Both the position numbers and the translations under genes were made by a program. Positions 48,912-62,192 of a DNA stretch of 64,000 bases are shown one piece after another. Within the stretch, counting starts at the first letter, position 1. Each line of letters starts with the position of its first letter. This DNA comes from Lineus longissimus (lineage: Eukaryota; Nemertea; Pilidiophora; Heteronemertea; Lineidae), in assembly GCF_910592395.1 (NCBI RefSeq), contig NC_088311.1, positions 3,784,501 through 3,848,500 of the forward strand, read 5' to 3'. The notes under the pieces were generated by a model that saw only the letters and a list, made by a program, of their open reading frames with translations, did not search any database and was not told the DNA's origin.

Positions 48912-49999
48912 AATTTGGGAAAAAAGCTATACGGTATACCTTATAGCTACAAAACATTGGTTCCGAAATTATCGGCTGCGGAATTATTGTTCTCGCAAGC
49001 TCTCCTGTTAGGCGCTTGGCGATTTAATAGAGGTACTAGAGGCATTGTCTAATAACACAAAAGAGATAAAAACGGGATGAACATTTTAAAACCAATACTA
49101 GTTATGCTTTGGTCGCATTATTTTGGTAAAGGACTAAGAAGAAACACTGATCTTACTTATTGGTAAACCTGGCATACTTCGGTACGCTCATGACGTAATT
49201 TCCCCCGAGGAGCCGGCACTCCAGTTCAAACCCATCAACATTACAGTGCCCAAGCGAGTTTGAATACGATGTGCTGTCCCTGTTGTGTTTTGGCTGTTGA
49301 AAACTACATATCGACCTTCTAGTATTATTTATTCTCATGTGTCCTATACCAACATGCTTTTAAAGAGTAATAATATTGCCTAATAGAGAACACTGTTGTT
49401 TATTGCCCTCTTGGGGATACATAAATCCATTAACAATTTCTCTTGAAAATAAAGTTTTGGTTATTTTATGCAGTTTAAGCAGAAGGACTTCAGTCTTTTC
49501 TATGACAAAGTGATCCACTCAGTAAGGTTAAAATAAGTGATATCTTATGCTTGAAAGAACTATGAAGGATGAATAAGATATAAGACAGCAGAAAAAGATA
49601 GAAAGCAGTTGAGCTACCTCTCAAACACGATCCTAAAGTAATGGCTAATTTTACAGAAGGTGTGGCACTGATACTTCCCTGCATAACAAACATGCCAGAA
49701 GTCTGGTTTTATGTTTATATCCTCAAGAAGAATGTCTTACGAAAAGAGTAAACAAATCTAAACAGGCTACCGGTTGTTTTGAACGTATGCCTGAATGTGG
49801 GATACCATCAGCATACCGTTTTCATAAAGTCAATATCCTTGAGACCCAGATTACTAAGAGTAACTTTTTTTGTGAAACTCCGTTCACTGCTTTTAACTGG
49901 CAAAGGTTTTTCAAGAAACAATTTCAATAAGTATTGAAAACTGGATTATGGCTCCTGATCCAGACCACTCAATGGTCATGATCAGAGGTAGAGGATGTT

Positions 50000-52900
50000 A
50001 CCCAAGTATAACACCAAACTGAATGAGGGGATTTAGCCGAAGCCTATTGCAGTGTCTTTGTTACGCACCCAAGGCTTGAGAAGAGTTGAAGGGGGCCTGA
50101 GCCAGGATTATAACGCATAATCCTTCATGGCTGCTTCCTACTTCGGATGAGGAAATTAACTCGTCCTGGCTTGAATTCACGTGGAGTAAGGATCTATCTT
50201 GCTCGTCGTGGCACTCCAGAAAGAAATATGTACACCTGCCCATCAGTCTGGCATTGATCCACTAGCTGATTCTGTCCGCTGTCTTGTCCGCTCTGATACA
50301 TAAAACCCGACTTTGCGGTCCATCTTGGCAGGATAATCATGCTGTCATCTGCATACTAGAGGGACATGTAACATGTAACTGAATATCTACAAGTTGTGTT
50401 TGTTTATACTGGAGTCCGTGTTGCCATGGTAACACCATGTTACCTGTTCAAGGCCGTCAATTAAAACTCGGCAGGGAAAGAGTCATGTCTGATTCTAGAT
50501 CAATATCTAATCTCGCGTGATCTTATGGAGGAATCTGAATGTGTAGAACTTTCCGGTAGCCCGGTTGGATGGCATTAATGGATGAAATCAATATACTGCT
50601 GATGAAATACATCATAATCGGTTCAGGGAGCAATCAGTTTCAAGGGTATGGTAACAGTTGTATCTCATCCATACTCGCACCCAGAATTGTGCCGGACCTC
50701 CAGAACAAGCAAAGTAGATTTCCTCTCGCGCGACAGAGCTCTCTGATATAAATCAGCCATATATACTTTGTACTTGAAATACTTTGGAAAAAGTTACTGA
50801 TGAGAATCACATCAAGACAGATCAGCAGACGGAGTTACTTAAGGAGAACACAGTCAATACTTGTCTGACTAATTTGCTTTATATAAGAACGAGAGTGGTG
50901 CTCATTTCTGGCAGAGGCAGATATTGGAGATCAAAAGGCTCGTAGTTGTCGCTGAATAGTTATTCTGATTGGCTAAAGGAAATCTTAACAACAAAGATCG
51001 ATGTCCTTTGAAGAGATCTTTAACCTTCATCCATCATCGCAATGGTGGTCGTGCAGACACTCCCGGCATGACTGGTCAACTCCCAACTTAGTAAAGGCAT
51101 CAAAGGTGGTATAGGATTCCTTATTTTTGAAAACGGCCACTGACGCCAGTTTGAGTTGGGGTAAAGTGACATCGTCAATCCTACGTGGCCCGTTCTTTGG
51201 ACAGATGTGTTCGTTCTTCATATTACGTGGCATGTGAAAAGTTGGAAGACATGCGAAAAGTGCGAGCGAGACGCGATACAAGTGAAAAGGTTGAACGTCA
51301 ACCCAGCTTTGGGGTCCAACTGTGCATACATTGTACACCAACTGGGAATTTCTCACAGACCAGACAAAATCTACCCACACGAGAGCTCTTTCCACTATCC
51401 TGCTATGCGTCTGCTACTATGTCATTAGCCATTACCACGACATCCAATTAACCTGAGATACCATGGGATGGAAATCTATTAGCTAACTTAATCGACTTGG
51501 CAATGACATCACTTTGGAATTAACAATAGCCCGGTGCACATTCCTGCGGTGTTTTTTCAACAACTGCAATGCTGAGGAAAAGTACCCCGGGGAATTTTCT
51601 CAAATTGGCTGAGGCAGTTATTTTATCAGAAGTGAGTTGAATTTTTAGTTAAAAAGCGTATCGAGGAAACTCCGCATATAGATAGACAAACACTAAAAAA
51701 AATTGGCTCATTCTAATTCGAAAAGTGATATCCTCACTAACTCAATTGAGAGGTTTGTCTTTCCCTAAGTGTCCTATTAGACTGTCAAGAGACCATGAAA
51801 TATGCAGTTGTTTTGCCGATTGATTATTTAAATGGCCTCTGCTAATGTTAGTTGAAAAATGGAAATTTGGCAAATGCTGCTGTTTCAAGATATGCCATTG
51901 CTAACTCAATTAAGCAGAAAATAATGTTTTACTTTAATGTTAGTTTGAAGAACGACATCCATCTAAACTTGAGATAAAATGCGTATGAGGTTTTGATACT
52001 ATTTCTTGTTGGGACTGCGTGGCTGAAGGCTTCGAATGCCCTGAAGGCTGACAACCGTCCGAAAGGAAATTTGGCCCGAGAGAACTTATTGTGGGCAGAA
52101 CCATCTGTATCGAGCAGAAGCACAGATCATATAATAGACAGCAAGTTTTGTCATAGAAACCGAGTGAAGGGAGTGACTGTCTTGCAGGGTGTTCGCAAAG
52201 AAGAACCCCCTTCCGAATCGCTTTGTTCTTTTGATAATGATGGATACATTTATAACAGATTATGTGATGTGCTTGTTGCGCTCGTTGTCATCCCCTCGAA
52301 ATCTCTAGGGTGCAGAAGCGTTTTAAGTGAGGATTCCTTAAAATGTCCCATAGAAGTCACGTTTTTGACATTTCATGATTGAATAACTTAGTACATCACC
52401 TGAGCCTAATGACATTTTTCTCTCTATAAGAAAAAAATCGAGTTTAATGCATCAAAAGTTAAATCCCTTTAATAAGAGGATAAACTGTTGTTGCTATCAG
52501 AAAGAAGCATTATGTAATGACAGTATGCGCGACGAGCATTAAAGTGGAAGAAGATGAAATATAAAGTGATAGACAATGGGATCTACTTACGATTTCATAA
52601 AATATTTCGATATCATTCGCTTCGGATCTTAAACTTGACAAAATTATTTAGCACTTTGATGTTATCAAATTTGAAGTGCTTGTGTTGAGAAGATTAAAAG
52701 ATTTAAACGTTTATACCTTTGAAGCAGTGTTAAGATTTGAGACCGAAAAAAGGAATATTTCTAGTAATTATGTTGTCATCGCTTTACCCGGTACAAGTTT
52801 ACTTGTAATTAAGTATTGACAGATAGAGATAGATTAAGAATAAGGTATCTTATTACTTCTATTTGGTACTTTTCGATTTAACGTTTTCACTCATTTAAAT

Positions 52901-54180
52901 CTTAGTGATTGTCCTTCCGTTTTGTAATTTCCTTCACCGTGGATTCGAGTGTTTTCAAGCTGCGCCCTTGATTGGCTCTTGTCGGCAAGATAATTGAAAG
53001 CTATTAGCTTCTGAGGAAGTACTGTTCTGAGGGGCACATCTTAAAGGTCATCGAGAATCATTGCAGATTTTCAAAGAAGCTTTTTTAATCACCTTCCTCT
53101 GGAGACAGTTAGTTGCAGGGTTTCAAAATTACTGAAAGGTTATTGCTGATGAAGCTAGTTACCGAGATGTAAGGTGAAAGATGGGCCAGCGTCTTTTCGT
53201 TAGCACGGATACTTTTTTAGCTCAACTGTGGGGAGCTTGGGCGTTGGCGGCCGTCTTCCGTTGGCGGAGCACTTTTCGTTGCCGCTGGGGCTAGATGGCC
53301 GAACCGTGGCCTGATGGTAGCTTTGGGCAGGATGCCCGGTCCCACATGAATTTTCGCTTTCGCGATTTGACCTACTTAATGGTCACCAAGACGCCGTCTT
53401 GAAAATCTGTATTTTACCATTTGGAGGCCGGCAGTTTTAGCTAGAGTGACAAAATGTTTACATGTATAATGGGTGTATCTGATGAGGCTACATCATATTT
53501 CTATCACCTTTGTTCTGATTTTTCAAGGTTGCAGAGGTCATACTCAGTCTGACGGCATAACGGTAACCATATCCCTGTCATGGACCCAATCCAAGAGATA
53601 TCGGTTGGCCTCTGTCTGTATATTCTTGACATTGTTGCCTTACCATTTCTTCAGTGCGCCATAAAAATGGTAAATGTCAAGAACATGGATGAAAGGATGT
53701 CCCGATAGTTCGCGGCATTGAAGGATACAAGATAATCGTGCCCTCTTGCTTCTGGCATGCTTACTCGTCTTTTTTCTGGCAGGGAGTATTGCTGCGATCA
53801 GCTGCTTGTAGATCATGGCATCTGAGCGTGATCAGGGTAATAGGAGTGTGATGCCGTAAAACGGATGGCGGTAAGGTATTATATCGGATAAAACACCCAA
53901 CAGAGAGTGAGTTTGCCGAGAAGCTTTTATATATTTGGTTTGCGTCGCTTTTACTCTGAAAGCAAATTAATCCATCAATAAACATCTTCGATGAAGAAAG
54001 GTATAGGCTGCTGAAGGTAACCATGCCGGAGCAAAGCAACATGCGGTGGGTAGAATTGAACCCCACCATCCGTGTATGGTCTCGAGTCCAAGTGAAGCGA
54101 GACGTGGTTCTAATTTGTTAAGTGTGTTGTATTTGAAGCAATGATTCAATTTGAGGCTACCTATTAGGAAATTCGTGGCG
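50000..54180. other. Intergenic region, no gene supported
   Basis: Mostly AT-rich. An open frame of 122 codons on minus (51027-51395) overlaps two plus-strand frames and has no recognisable domain. A more GC-rich stretch near 53220-53420 and a B-box-like ggttcaattct on minus near 54050-54060 hint at old repeats, but I cannot bound them. Confidence 0.3.
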
Positions 54181-54203
54181 AGGGGTCTCTTTCTTGTGGA
54201 TCA

Positions 54204-54355
54204 GCTTCACACATATTTTTAAATATGTGTGAAGCACATATTTTTATACATATTTCACACATACACTATTTTTAAACGTTAGTTGCACGCGATATAAAAA
54301 CATGTATCGCGTGCAACTAATGTTTAAAAACATGTATCGCGTGCAACTAACGTTT
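54204..54355. repeat. Cluster of palindromes
   Basis: A near-perfect palindrome has arms 54204-54218 and 54221-54235 (gcttcacacatattt and its complement, 2-base centre). Just downstream, a 21-base element aaacgttagttgcacgcgata (54274-54294) is followed by two inverted copies at 54305-54325 and 54335-54355, each preceded by acatg. One copy differs by a single base. The arrangement can form alternative hairpins. Confidence 0.85.
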
Positions 54356-55340
54356 CTGTGTAATGCGCATCCGACTGTGGAATGCTTCAATGCAGTGTGC
54401 AGATATCTACTACGCTATAACTACGTGATGGATGTGCTGCGACGAAAAGCTTTTTGGCAAACACCAAAATATGACTTGAACATCTTTAATCATGGAATTT
54501 TAGCGGGTGATGTCTTTACGTGTACTGATAGTTGACTGACTGTGCGTATGTATACAGTCATGTAACTGAAGGTAAATATTGGATGGTAATATCTTAAATT
54601 ATTATATCGTTCTTTACCAAACAGTCCTTATGTTCAGATACCATTCGATATTCATGGATCATTTACTGTTCAATCGGTATGTAGATCGAGGCTATAAAAA
54701 GAGGTTTTTCCTGAGGGAGCCATATGTCATGAGGCTTGACAGTCCAATCATAGATAAGCCAATTCCCCGGGGGCAACATCAAATGGTGCTGAAACTCTAA
54801 GTATTTTTTATTTCCTAATGGTTGTGGAAATCGTTTTTACTGGCGTTCATTTTGCAGATATTAGAACCAGTGACAAAGAAGATACATCAAATCATGTTTT
54901 GCTCCCCGCACTGTTAGTTCTCAATAGTTGCTTGACGTATGCTTTCGATATTTGTGGACGCTAACCGTTTAGAAGAAATCACAGGTCCCATTCAGATCTC
55001 GGCCCAGTAGTTGAAAACAAGCTCACTTTATACGTTGCTGTTTACTGAAGAAGCAACCTTTTGTCAAGTTGCAAGAAATGTTTCTTCGCTTTCTCGGCGA
55101 TTTTACGCCCTATAGTTTTGAACTTGCAATTACTCCTCAACGTCCATCCATTACTTAGGCTGAAACCGTCAGCAGACGTGAAGGATGTCATTCATCGATT
55201 GATATAGATGTATACATGTACATTGTATATGACTAGTAGGATCAGACATGATTAGCTTCGTCTACTTCCTATACTACCCCCTGGGCGACCCTTTATGGAG
55301 GTCGCCGGACCTTCGGGCATGTGACACAACTGATTATTGT

Positions 55341-55660
55341 AACCCGCACAGCCGTGAGGGGAGACATAGTTGACTCCAACAGGCGAACCTTTATGTTACC
55401 CTACCTGCTAAACCCATGTCAACGAACCGCACATCCCTGAGGGGAGGCATATCGGACTCCGATAAGCTAATTTATGCTATACCCTATACCTGCGATACTG
55501 ATGATGATAACTCGCAAGCCACAACCCGCACAGCCCTGAGGGAAGACACAACGGGCTCCAACAAGCTTACTTATGTTAACCCTGTACTTGCTATCACAGC
55601 CCTCATGGCGGGAGACAGTAAGGACCCCAACAAACCCCACCTGCTATTTGACATCCATGA
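55341..55660 (+). repeat. Four degenerate tandem units of 74-99 bp
   Basis: Units begin near 55341, 55425, 55523 and 55595 with acccgcacagccctgaggggagaca-like sequence, followed by gactccaacaagct and then ttatgttaccct. The plus frame 55416-55766 translates two of them as related peptides (RTSLRGG..SDKLIY and RTALRED..SNKLTY). Unit 1 is in another frame, so a coding role is doubtful. Confidence 0.6.
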
Positions 55661-56383
55661 GTTTCGGGGCCTACGACCTCGCTTATGTATGACACTGACC
55701 CTGTTGTGCGAGGATGGATATGAAACTTATGGCAGTGACCATGGTGACCTACACACCGCAGAGTGAGAAGGTGTACTCCAAGTAGCCAATTAAGGCCAAG
55801 TACTGAATAGGTTCAGTGTCACAATCAATTTAATTCTAATCGTTTAATCCAAACATTAATTTCAATTCATGTGCTTATCAAATTGCCACCTGTTGGCTCA
55901 TTAAATCTCTTTTCAGAATATCATTTTGTGACGATGGTATCCGGCACCATTGTCACCTTCCATTTCAAAAGCTTTAACAAATGAAAGTGACCAATTAGAC
56001 AAGATAACAGCTGCACTTGCCATTAAATGCAGGTGGTACATTGTACAATTCATCAAAAGTGCTTGGGCCTACTATTTTCCTGCTCTTCGCTTTGGGACTG
56101 ATTAAGCAGAATTGCGACAATTATCTGTTGACGTTTGTTTTAGCTCAGTTTTATTCACCAGGTCGAGCTGTGTGCCACTTTTGATATGTAGAAATCTATC
56201 GTAATAAAATGAAAATTACATATCTGAGACGGGTGTCTCACATGACAGTGGTTTGATTCTCGAAGCTCTGCTTGTTAATAAACGTCAACTAGTGGATCCA
56301 CAGTTGTTACACATTGGGCACAGTTGTACTCGTAACCACTTTACCTGGAAGTCCACTGGAATTCAGCAGCATTTTAACAAAAC

Positions 56384-56468
56384 TCATCCTGAGGAAATTA
56401 GGAGTTAATGTTCGCTTCTACCGGCCCTGCACACAAGCGAACATTAACCCCTGATTACCTCAGGATGA
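56384..56468. repeat. 33-bp imperfect inverted repeat (hairpin)
   Basis: Arms 56384-56416 and 56436-56468 pair with three mismatches around a 19-base loop (tctaccggccctgcacaca). The arms contain agcgaacattaac and cctcaggatga. It could be a foldback-type mobile element remnant or a structured RNA if transcribed. Confidence 0.8.
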
Positions 56469-56759
56469 ACTATGACAGGCCGTCAACACGGTGGTAAATA
56501 ATACAAAGTGGCGTTGTTCGTGACATGACATGCGTTCTAACGGTCGCCTAGGTGACTGAGGATGCTTAACATCGCCAGAGTTTACTTTTGGTGCCGATTT
56601 GGATCCACTTACCATTTAATTGGTTTATTATTGATGGTGCCGTGAGGCGTTTGGGCTGTGTTTCAGAGTGTTTAGAAAGTGATGCGTTTGCACGACCGAT
56701 TTCACCCACGTTTCTATCGCAATCAATGTTGCATGAAATTACACCAACATCATCCATTT

Positions 56760-59700
56760 AACTTATGCCGCAGGCTATCAAATGTAATCAGTTTTCAATT
56801 AAGAGTGTCTCCGAATATGAACTAATAAAGTTTGAAAAGTTATCAAATTATTCCAGGTGGTTTCAGAGTTATTAGCAGCAAAAGGTCCGGAAAAATATAA
56901 TCTTCGCGACTGTAGACCAACTTCCTTTATCATTATTGATGCAAGGTATGCCTTTAAAAGCTGCCAGGGCATCTTTGGTGGACTTGTTGACGCAGGGAGT
57001 ACTTCCCAACTGACTTATTACACCCTAAATGCCCTAGACATCAATCTGTGGATAAATCATCAATATCAGCTTATGCTCCCTAAGCCGGCCGACAAAATGA
57101 GTAGTAATGCCTTCAGCCCATGACGAACAATTTTTATTCACATCCACATTCACATCGTCCTTTTAATATGATGTTGGGGTATGATTTATAGGACGGCTAA
57201 TCCGAGTGATATAGCTCAAAGCTCGCTTTATGAGTGGGGTTAGACTTGATTTATCATCGTTAAGGAATTAGCCAGTAAAGGACAGAGCCTCCCTCATGTC
57301 CATTTACTCGGAGTCGGCTTGTACGCTTGTGAGGTAAACTGAGGAAAGCTCGCCCCTATCTAGTATATCTATGCGCGCTGTGAGAATCGCGACGAGAGCG
57401 CAATGGAGAGACTAACTTTTCCCTGTGGTTCTCCTATCCCCCTTATATTCTGACATTAGCCAATCGACCTACAACATGAACGATTTTCTTGGAAAATGTT
57501 GGTCGTTGTCCACCCTGCTTTTGTCATTATTAGCACAGACTTGGGAGTATAGATTGCCTAAGATTCGTCGCTCGATTTATGAGTGAACGGCCCTCCAACC
57601 TGTCTCAAACTAATATTTGTCTTCAGCAATCAATAATTGTATATGACCTCTTGATCTATTGATGGAAAGGTACTTCTCCGATACGAAATCTCCTCAACTT
57701 CATCATTAACGTCTCGACCAGTTACTAATTTCACCATAAACTAATGGCCTCAATGGAATATTAATGGTCACGTGCATTCGGTGAGTATCTCTTGGTGGCT
57801 CGTGATATAGCATAAGAGGATATGGAATTGGGAGGATTAAGGACTCCCTTGTCGGCAATACCATTAACAAGGACAAATTCTGCATAATTTTCAGCGCAAA
57901 CGCAGTTAAATAAGGAGAATAGTGACTTTATTAGTGCTGTCGCAAGTTACAAACACCCGGAACGTAGTGGGCCGGTGTGGCGGGGATAGTAGTCCTAGGG
58001 CTGATAGTCCGTGTAACAATAGCCCGCATTGCTAAATGTTTTGGTTAGGGTTGGCGGTACAATAGATCATGCTGCTTAATTGGTCAAATACAATGCTACC
58101 GGACTATGACTCCAGGGGGACTATATCCGCTGTCACACCGGCCTGGTCCCTCAGCTCATGAAACGAAATGAATATGGTGAAGATATGGACTGCTCGGGGA
58201 GTCTATATTTACAGTGTAGTTACAAATGAGTTGTACTGAACATATACTTATGCCTCCACCATGGTTTTCTCCGCATTTTAATTAAACACCCTAAAATCCT
58301 TGAGATGTCACCAACCTTTAAGTTGTTGTTGTCCACCCTTATGATTGATTAGACGATTTCGTGAATAATTGATTGTATTAAAGCCATTTGCTAATGCACA
58401 CTAATGCGGTTAAGTTTCCCGAGGTCTTTGTGACATCTTAAAAGATACATTAGCTAGATTACTTGACGCTACGTTACGCGACCAATAAATTTAGATTATT
58501 TAAGGACGTGGTCAATTTTATTATATGCATTAACTTTCTGTTAATCTTATCATTCAGAAGCTTTGGCGATTATTTCTCCAGACCAGGTGCAGTATCACGA
58601 TTATCGAATCGAATTATTGATAAAAATTAGATGGGGGGTCTGGAGGACGGAATTTTTAAAGCTGCATGACACGTAATCGTGTCTTTAGAAGTAGCAAGTT
58701 TATCATACCCAGGGGATCATTGTGACCTCGACCTTATTATGTGTCCAAATACAGTTATAACTGAAAACAACTCGATCATTCTTCGGTGATTTATCTGAAC
58801 GGTTTTAAGGGTGTTTGGGCTAGGTTACTGTCTTCCATCACAGGGTACATATTGAGGTATACGTCCCGGGCAGAGAGCACATGCACAGACATTCTATCAA
58901 CACATTTTTGTGTACACATTTGGATGTATTCACATCCTGCATGTGTTAACTGTTCTTCAAGTTTCGTTCGCGTTCATATAGCATGCTGTACTTTTTCGAA
59001 AAAAGGCCAAAAATGGATAAGTTTTTCGATGAATTAATCGGATGTTACTACTGTATGGGCGTACTTAAGATAATCGTAAAAGCTTTTGAAACGTTGCTAG
59101 ATATGCTTGCTAAAGTGCATCAAGAAGAAAAAGAGCAAAAATAATACACTCCCTGGCATGGAGTTCTTGCTAAATGGAACGCTAATCTACGGTCCATTGA
59201 GTGAAGCTAAGTTAATGTCTCGGCGGTGAGATCCGGGGTGTAGACGTAAAGAGTAGTAATTAAGAATCCCTGCAGGCAACACTTGCACAATTACGCTGCC
59301 AATTTGAAAGAACTGCACCCTCCTCGAAATGCCAGAGGAGCCTTAAAAAGTGTTTGACATTTTTAGTACATAGGCCTTACGTGAAGGGAAATCTGTCGGT
59401 GTTAATATGCATGTTGGAAACAGCCTATATCAAAGCATCAGCTTCGTTTACAAAGCAAACAATAGAGGCTAGCCACAAGTAGCGGAATAATCCAATTTAT
59501 TAGCAGAATTATTTCCCAGCTCTTATGGTGCCTTCACTCATTATACGTATGCTTGGACGAAAATGATTGAAAAAATATTGATTGGTCCCTAGTTGCCTGG
59601 TGCAGCATTATTGAGAGCCAAGCCCTTTGATTTTGAAGTGCGATTGCCGATGTAATGATCGATTCGATTTCACGCATTTTTAATCAGTCGGCTACATGTA

Positions 59701-60230
59701 ATCTTGTGATCGGTTGGTTGATGTCCCGTTAATGTAAAAGAAAACCAATTGGCGCATAACTTACCGTTGTGGCATGCAACGCTTATGCCCATTAATCTTT
59801 TTCAATCAAATTCTCAATAACACCAGTAAGCTTCAGATATAGATTCTCCTCGTTAATTTCTAGTCATCGCAAAGTTCCAAGGATATTAGTTCCCGCTTGA
59901 CTGAATTGACCAATTCAGATGATTGATCATCCAAGAAGATGGATTGTTTTTTATGATAAAATCATTTCGTGATCTTCGCCGGTTTCCTGGCATCTTCATC
60001 ATGTGCACCGATGCTGATTCTGCTGGGAGTCTATCAGAGCGTATCCTGCACAATTTGACACAAACCTCGAAGAGACCAAATAAGTCAGCAGTCTTCATTT
60101 ATCAGCATTGATAAACGATACTCAGACAAAAAGGTTGGGTCGTGTCATAATTCTTTACTCATGTGTAATCCAAGTCCCAACTTCTTAAGAATTGACATAA
60201 CAACCAACAAATTAAAACATTGATGATTTC
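56760..60230. other. Intergenic AT-rich region, no gene supported
   Basis: No exon with domain content or paired splice sites was found. Many TAAT-type motifs between about 57600 and 58700 could mark regulatory DNA, but this is only an impression. Confidence 0.3.
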
Positions 60231-60236
60231 TTTATT
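60231..60236 (-). terminator. Possible distal poly(A) signal of the KHDRBS-like gene
   Basis: AATAAA on minus, within attaaataaag, about 1.96 kb after the stop codon. Nearer TTTATT hexamers also exist (near 61423 and 62080), so the true 3' end is unknown. The stretch 60231-62192 shows no other gene and is probably 3' UTR or downstream flank. Confidence 0.2.
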
Positions 60237-62192
60237 TAATAAAACGACTTACTTTTTTACACTTACAGAAACACAGGCTTACAACTGACGGCTGACACTG
60301 AGAACGTGGAGAAGTATAACATGTACATACCACCCCATTATCATCTGATCAACTAAGAAGACCACACATAAAGTAAGACGATTGCCCTAATAAGTTTGAT
60401 TCCCAAAAGAAGTAATATCTTGGATATTACAAGAGTCTAATAAGCATTGGGGTAGAGGACTCCCACATGAAAAGGGTTAAACACTTCTTTACCCGGACAC
60501 ATCAATTGATTGCACCAGTAACTGGCAGTAATTAACTGCTGCCAGATGTAACAGTTCCTTTCATCCAACAAATTCTGTGGCGACAGAAGATTCTGTCAAG
60601 GCTTTGTGGCCCGAAACTGACACATTCAACTGATGCATGATTGTGTTCCAGCTAACATTATCATCTGTGCGCTGTTATCAAGATTTATCAAGTATTTCAG
60701 TCATCTTTGAAAAACAAAAATAAGCAAATGAACTAAATTCGACTTCTGCTGAAATTCTCACGTATAACTTGATTGAATCAAACTCTTACTCAGATAAGAA
60801 ATGAATCTCAGTATGTTCTTATAGATATGCTGGAATTCACAAACGGAGACTTTTAACAATACTTGCATTCTGCTGAAGCCTCTGACCCATGTTGGGCCTG
60901 ACCCTCTCTATACACCTTTCCAGAAATGGGGCGCTGAGTGTCCGAAATAGTGATGTCATAGGGGGAACTGGGCCTTATGGTGGAGGGACAAAGGAGATAG
61001 TCATGGTTGACCAACACACTTGAATGCCTTTTATGACGGACAAGGGGGAAAAAGTTAGTTCCAATGCAAGCCACCAATTTCGGGAAGCATGAATAGGGGG
61101 CAGAGAGGGTTTGGGATTCCATTTCACCTTCAAACGTACGAGTGAATAAATAGCAATCTCCTTGCTACATTATCAATTCTACAGGAAATCTACCAGAATT
61201 TGGTAGTCATTGCCATCTTTACACATATGCTCACTCTGGCAAGAGAATTCGGTTGTGACAGATGCTCTCTATCACAACATAGTGCACCAGAAGCCAACAT
61301 GCCCTGACCTAACGAATGCTGACTTGTCTCCACATCACTATAATACCATTACAAACATATTCTAATACATCTCGTCAACATTAGGGCAGTTATTTGGCTC
61401 GATATGAACACTTTTTAGTCCTATTTATTACTTTAAGTTGCATAAAACAGACACATCTGCATCGCCTGTACCTACAAGGGATACCGTTGTTGCACATGAA
61501 AAGTTCAGGCACAAACGCCGCTAAAACCCACAAAATCTTCTTGAAATTCAAGAAACTAGAAGTCCTGTTTAATGCAAAAACCAAAGGACCTGAAGTGGAT
61601 TAAGTGACCTTTGCATCTGAATTCCTTTACATGTACGACAACCTTTGTACAACCATTTCAAAAGTCCAGGTAGAATGAATCTGACAATATCGTGTCAATT
61701 GTGCGCAAATGTGATGCACCATTCCAACTGACACTAAAACTTAAGGGATAGTCAAATAAAATCTTCCCAGTTCTGACTTGCATCAGGACAGGAATAACCT
61801 CATGTTCCAGAGAAATATTGGAGCCAACACAAGTCTTTTTTTGTGTCCATTATCAAAGATTGTCTTCAATCTGAATTGTAAATCTGACCTTTCCACAGGA
61901 TATTCTTTTATTACATGATGTTTTATCAGAATTTCACAAAGAACTACCTTAGTAAACTTCCAAATTACAAATATTTTTTTGGTTCCAGTGTTCTTCCAAA
62001 TTTGTGCACTCACATATCTCTCAAATTCCCACCTCATTCACAATCTGTCAACTCGATTTGTGACGATAAACAGAGTTTATTTGGAATGTGCCCATTTCTT
62101 TTTATCTTTCAAATCAGTCCAATTTTGCGTAACATTAGAAGATAGAGGCCTCTCCTAAAAATTTGGGAGTCCTAGTCCACAAGTCAATGTCT

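Noticed and set aside
51027-51395. Minus-strand open frame of 122 codons
   Set aside because: No domain, no splice context and two overlapping open frames on the other strand. Composition alone does not support a gene.
53967-54150. tRNA-like or SINE-like segment on minus (ggttcaattct B-box, mirrored T-stem)
   Set aside because: Only the B-box and a stem with an oversized loop are visible. There is no A-box or anticodon arm, so it is not listed as an element.
56857-57123. Plus-strand open frame of 88 codons
   Set aside because: It starts at GTG, has no ATG context, domain or splice support, and lies in AT-rich gene-free DNA.
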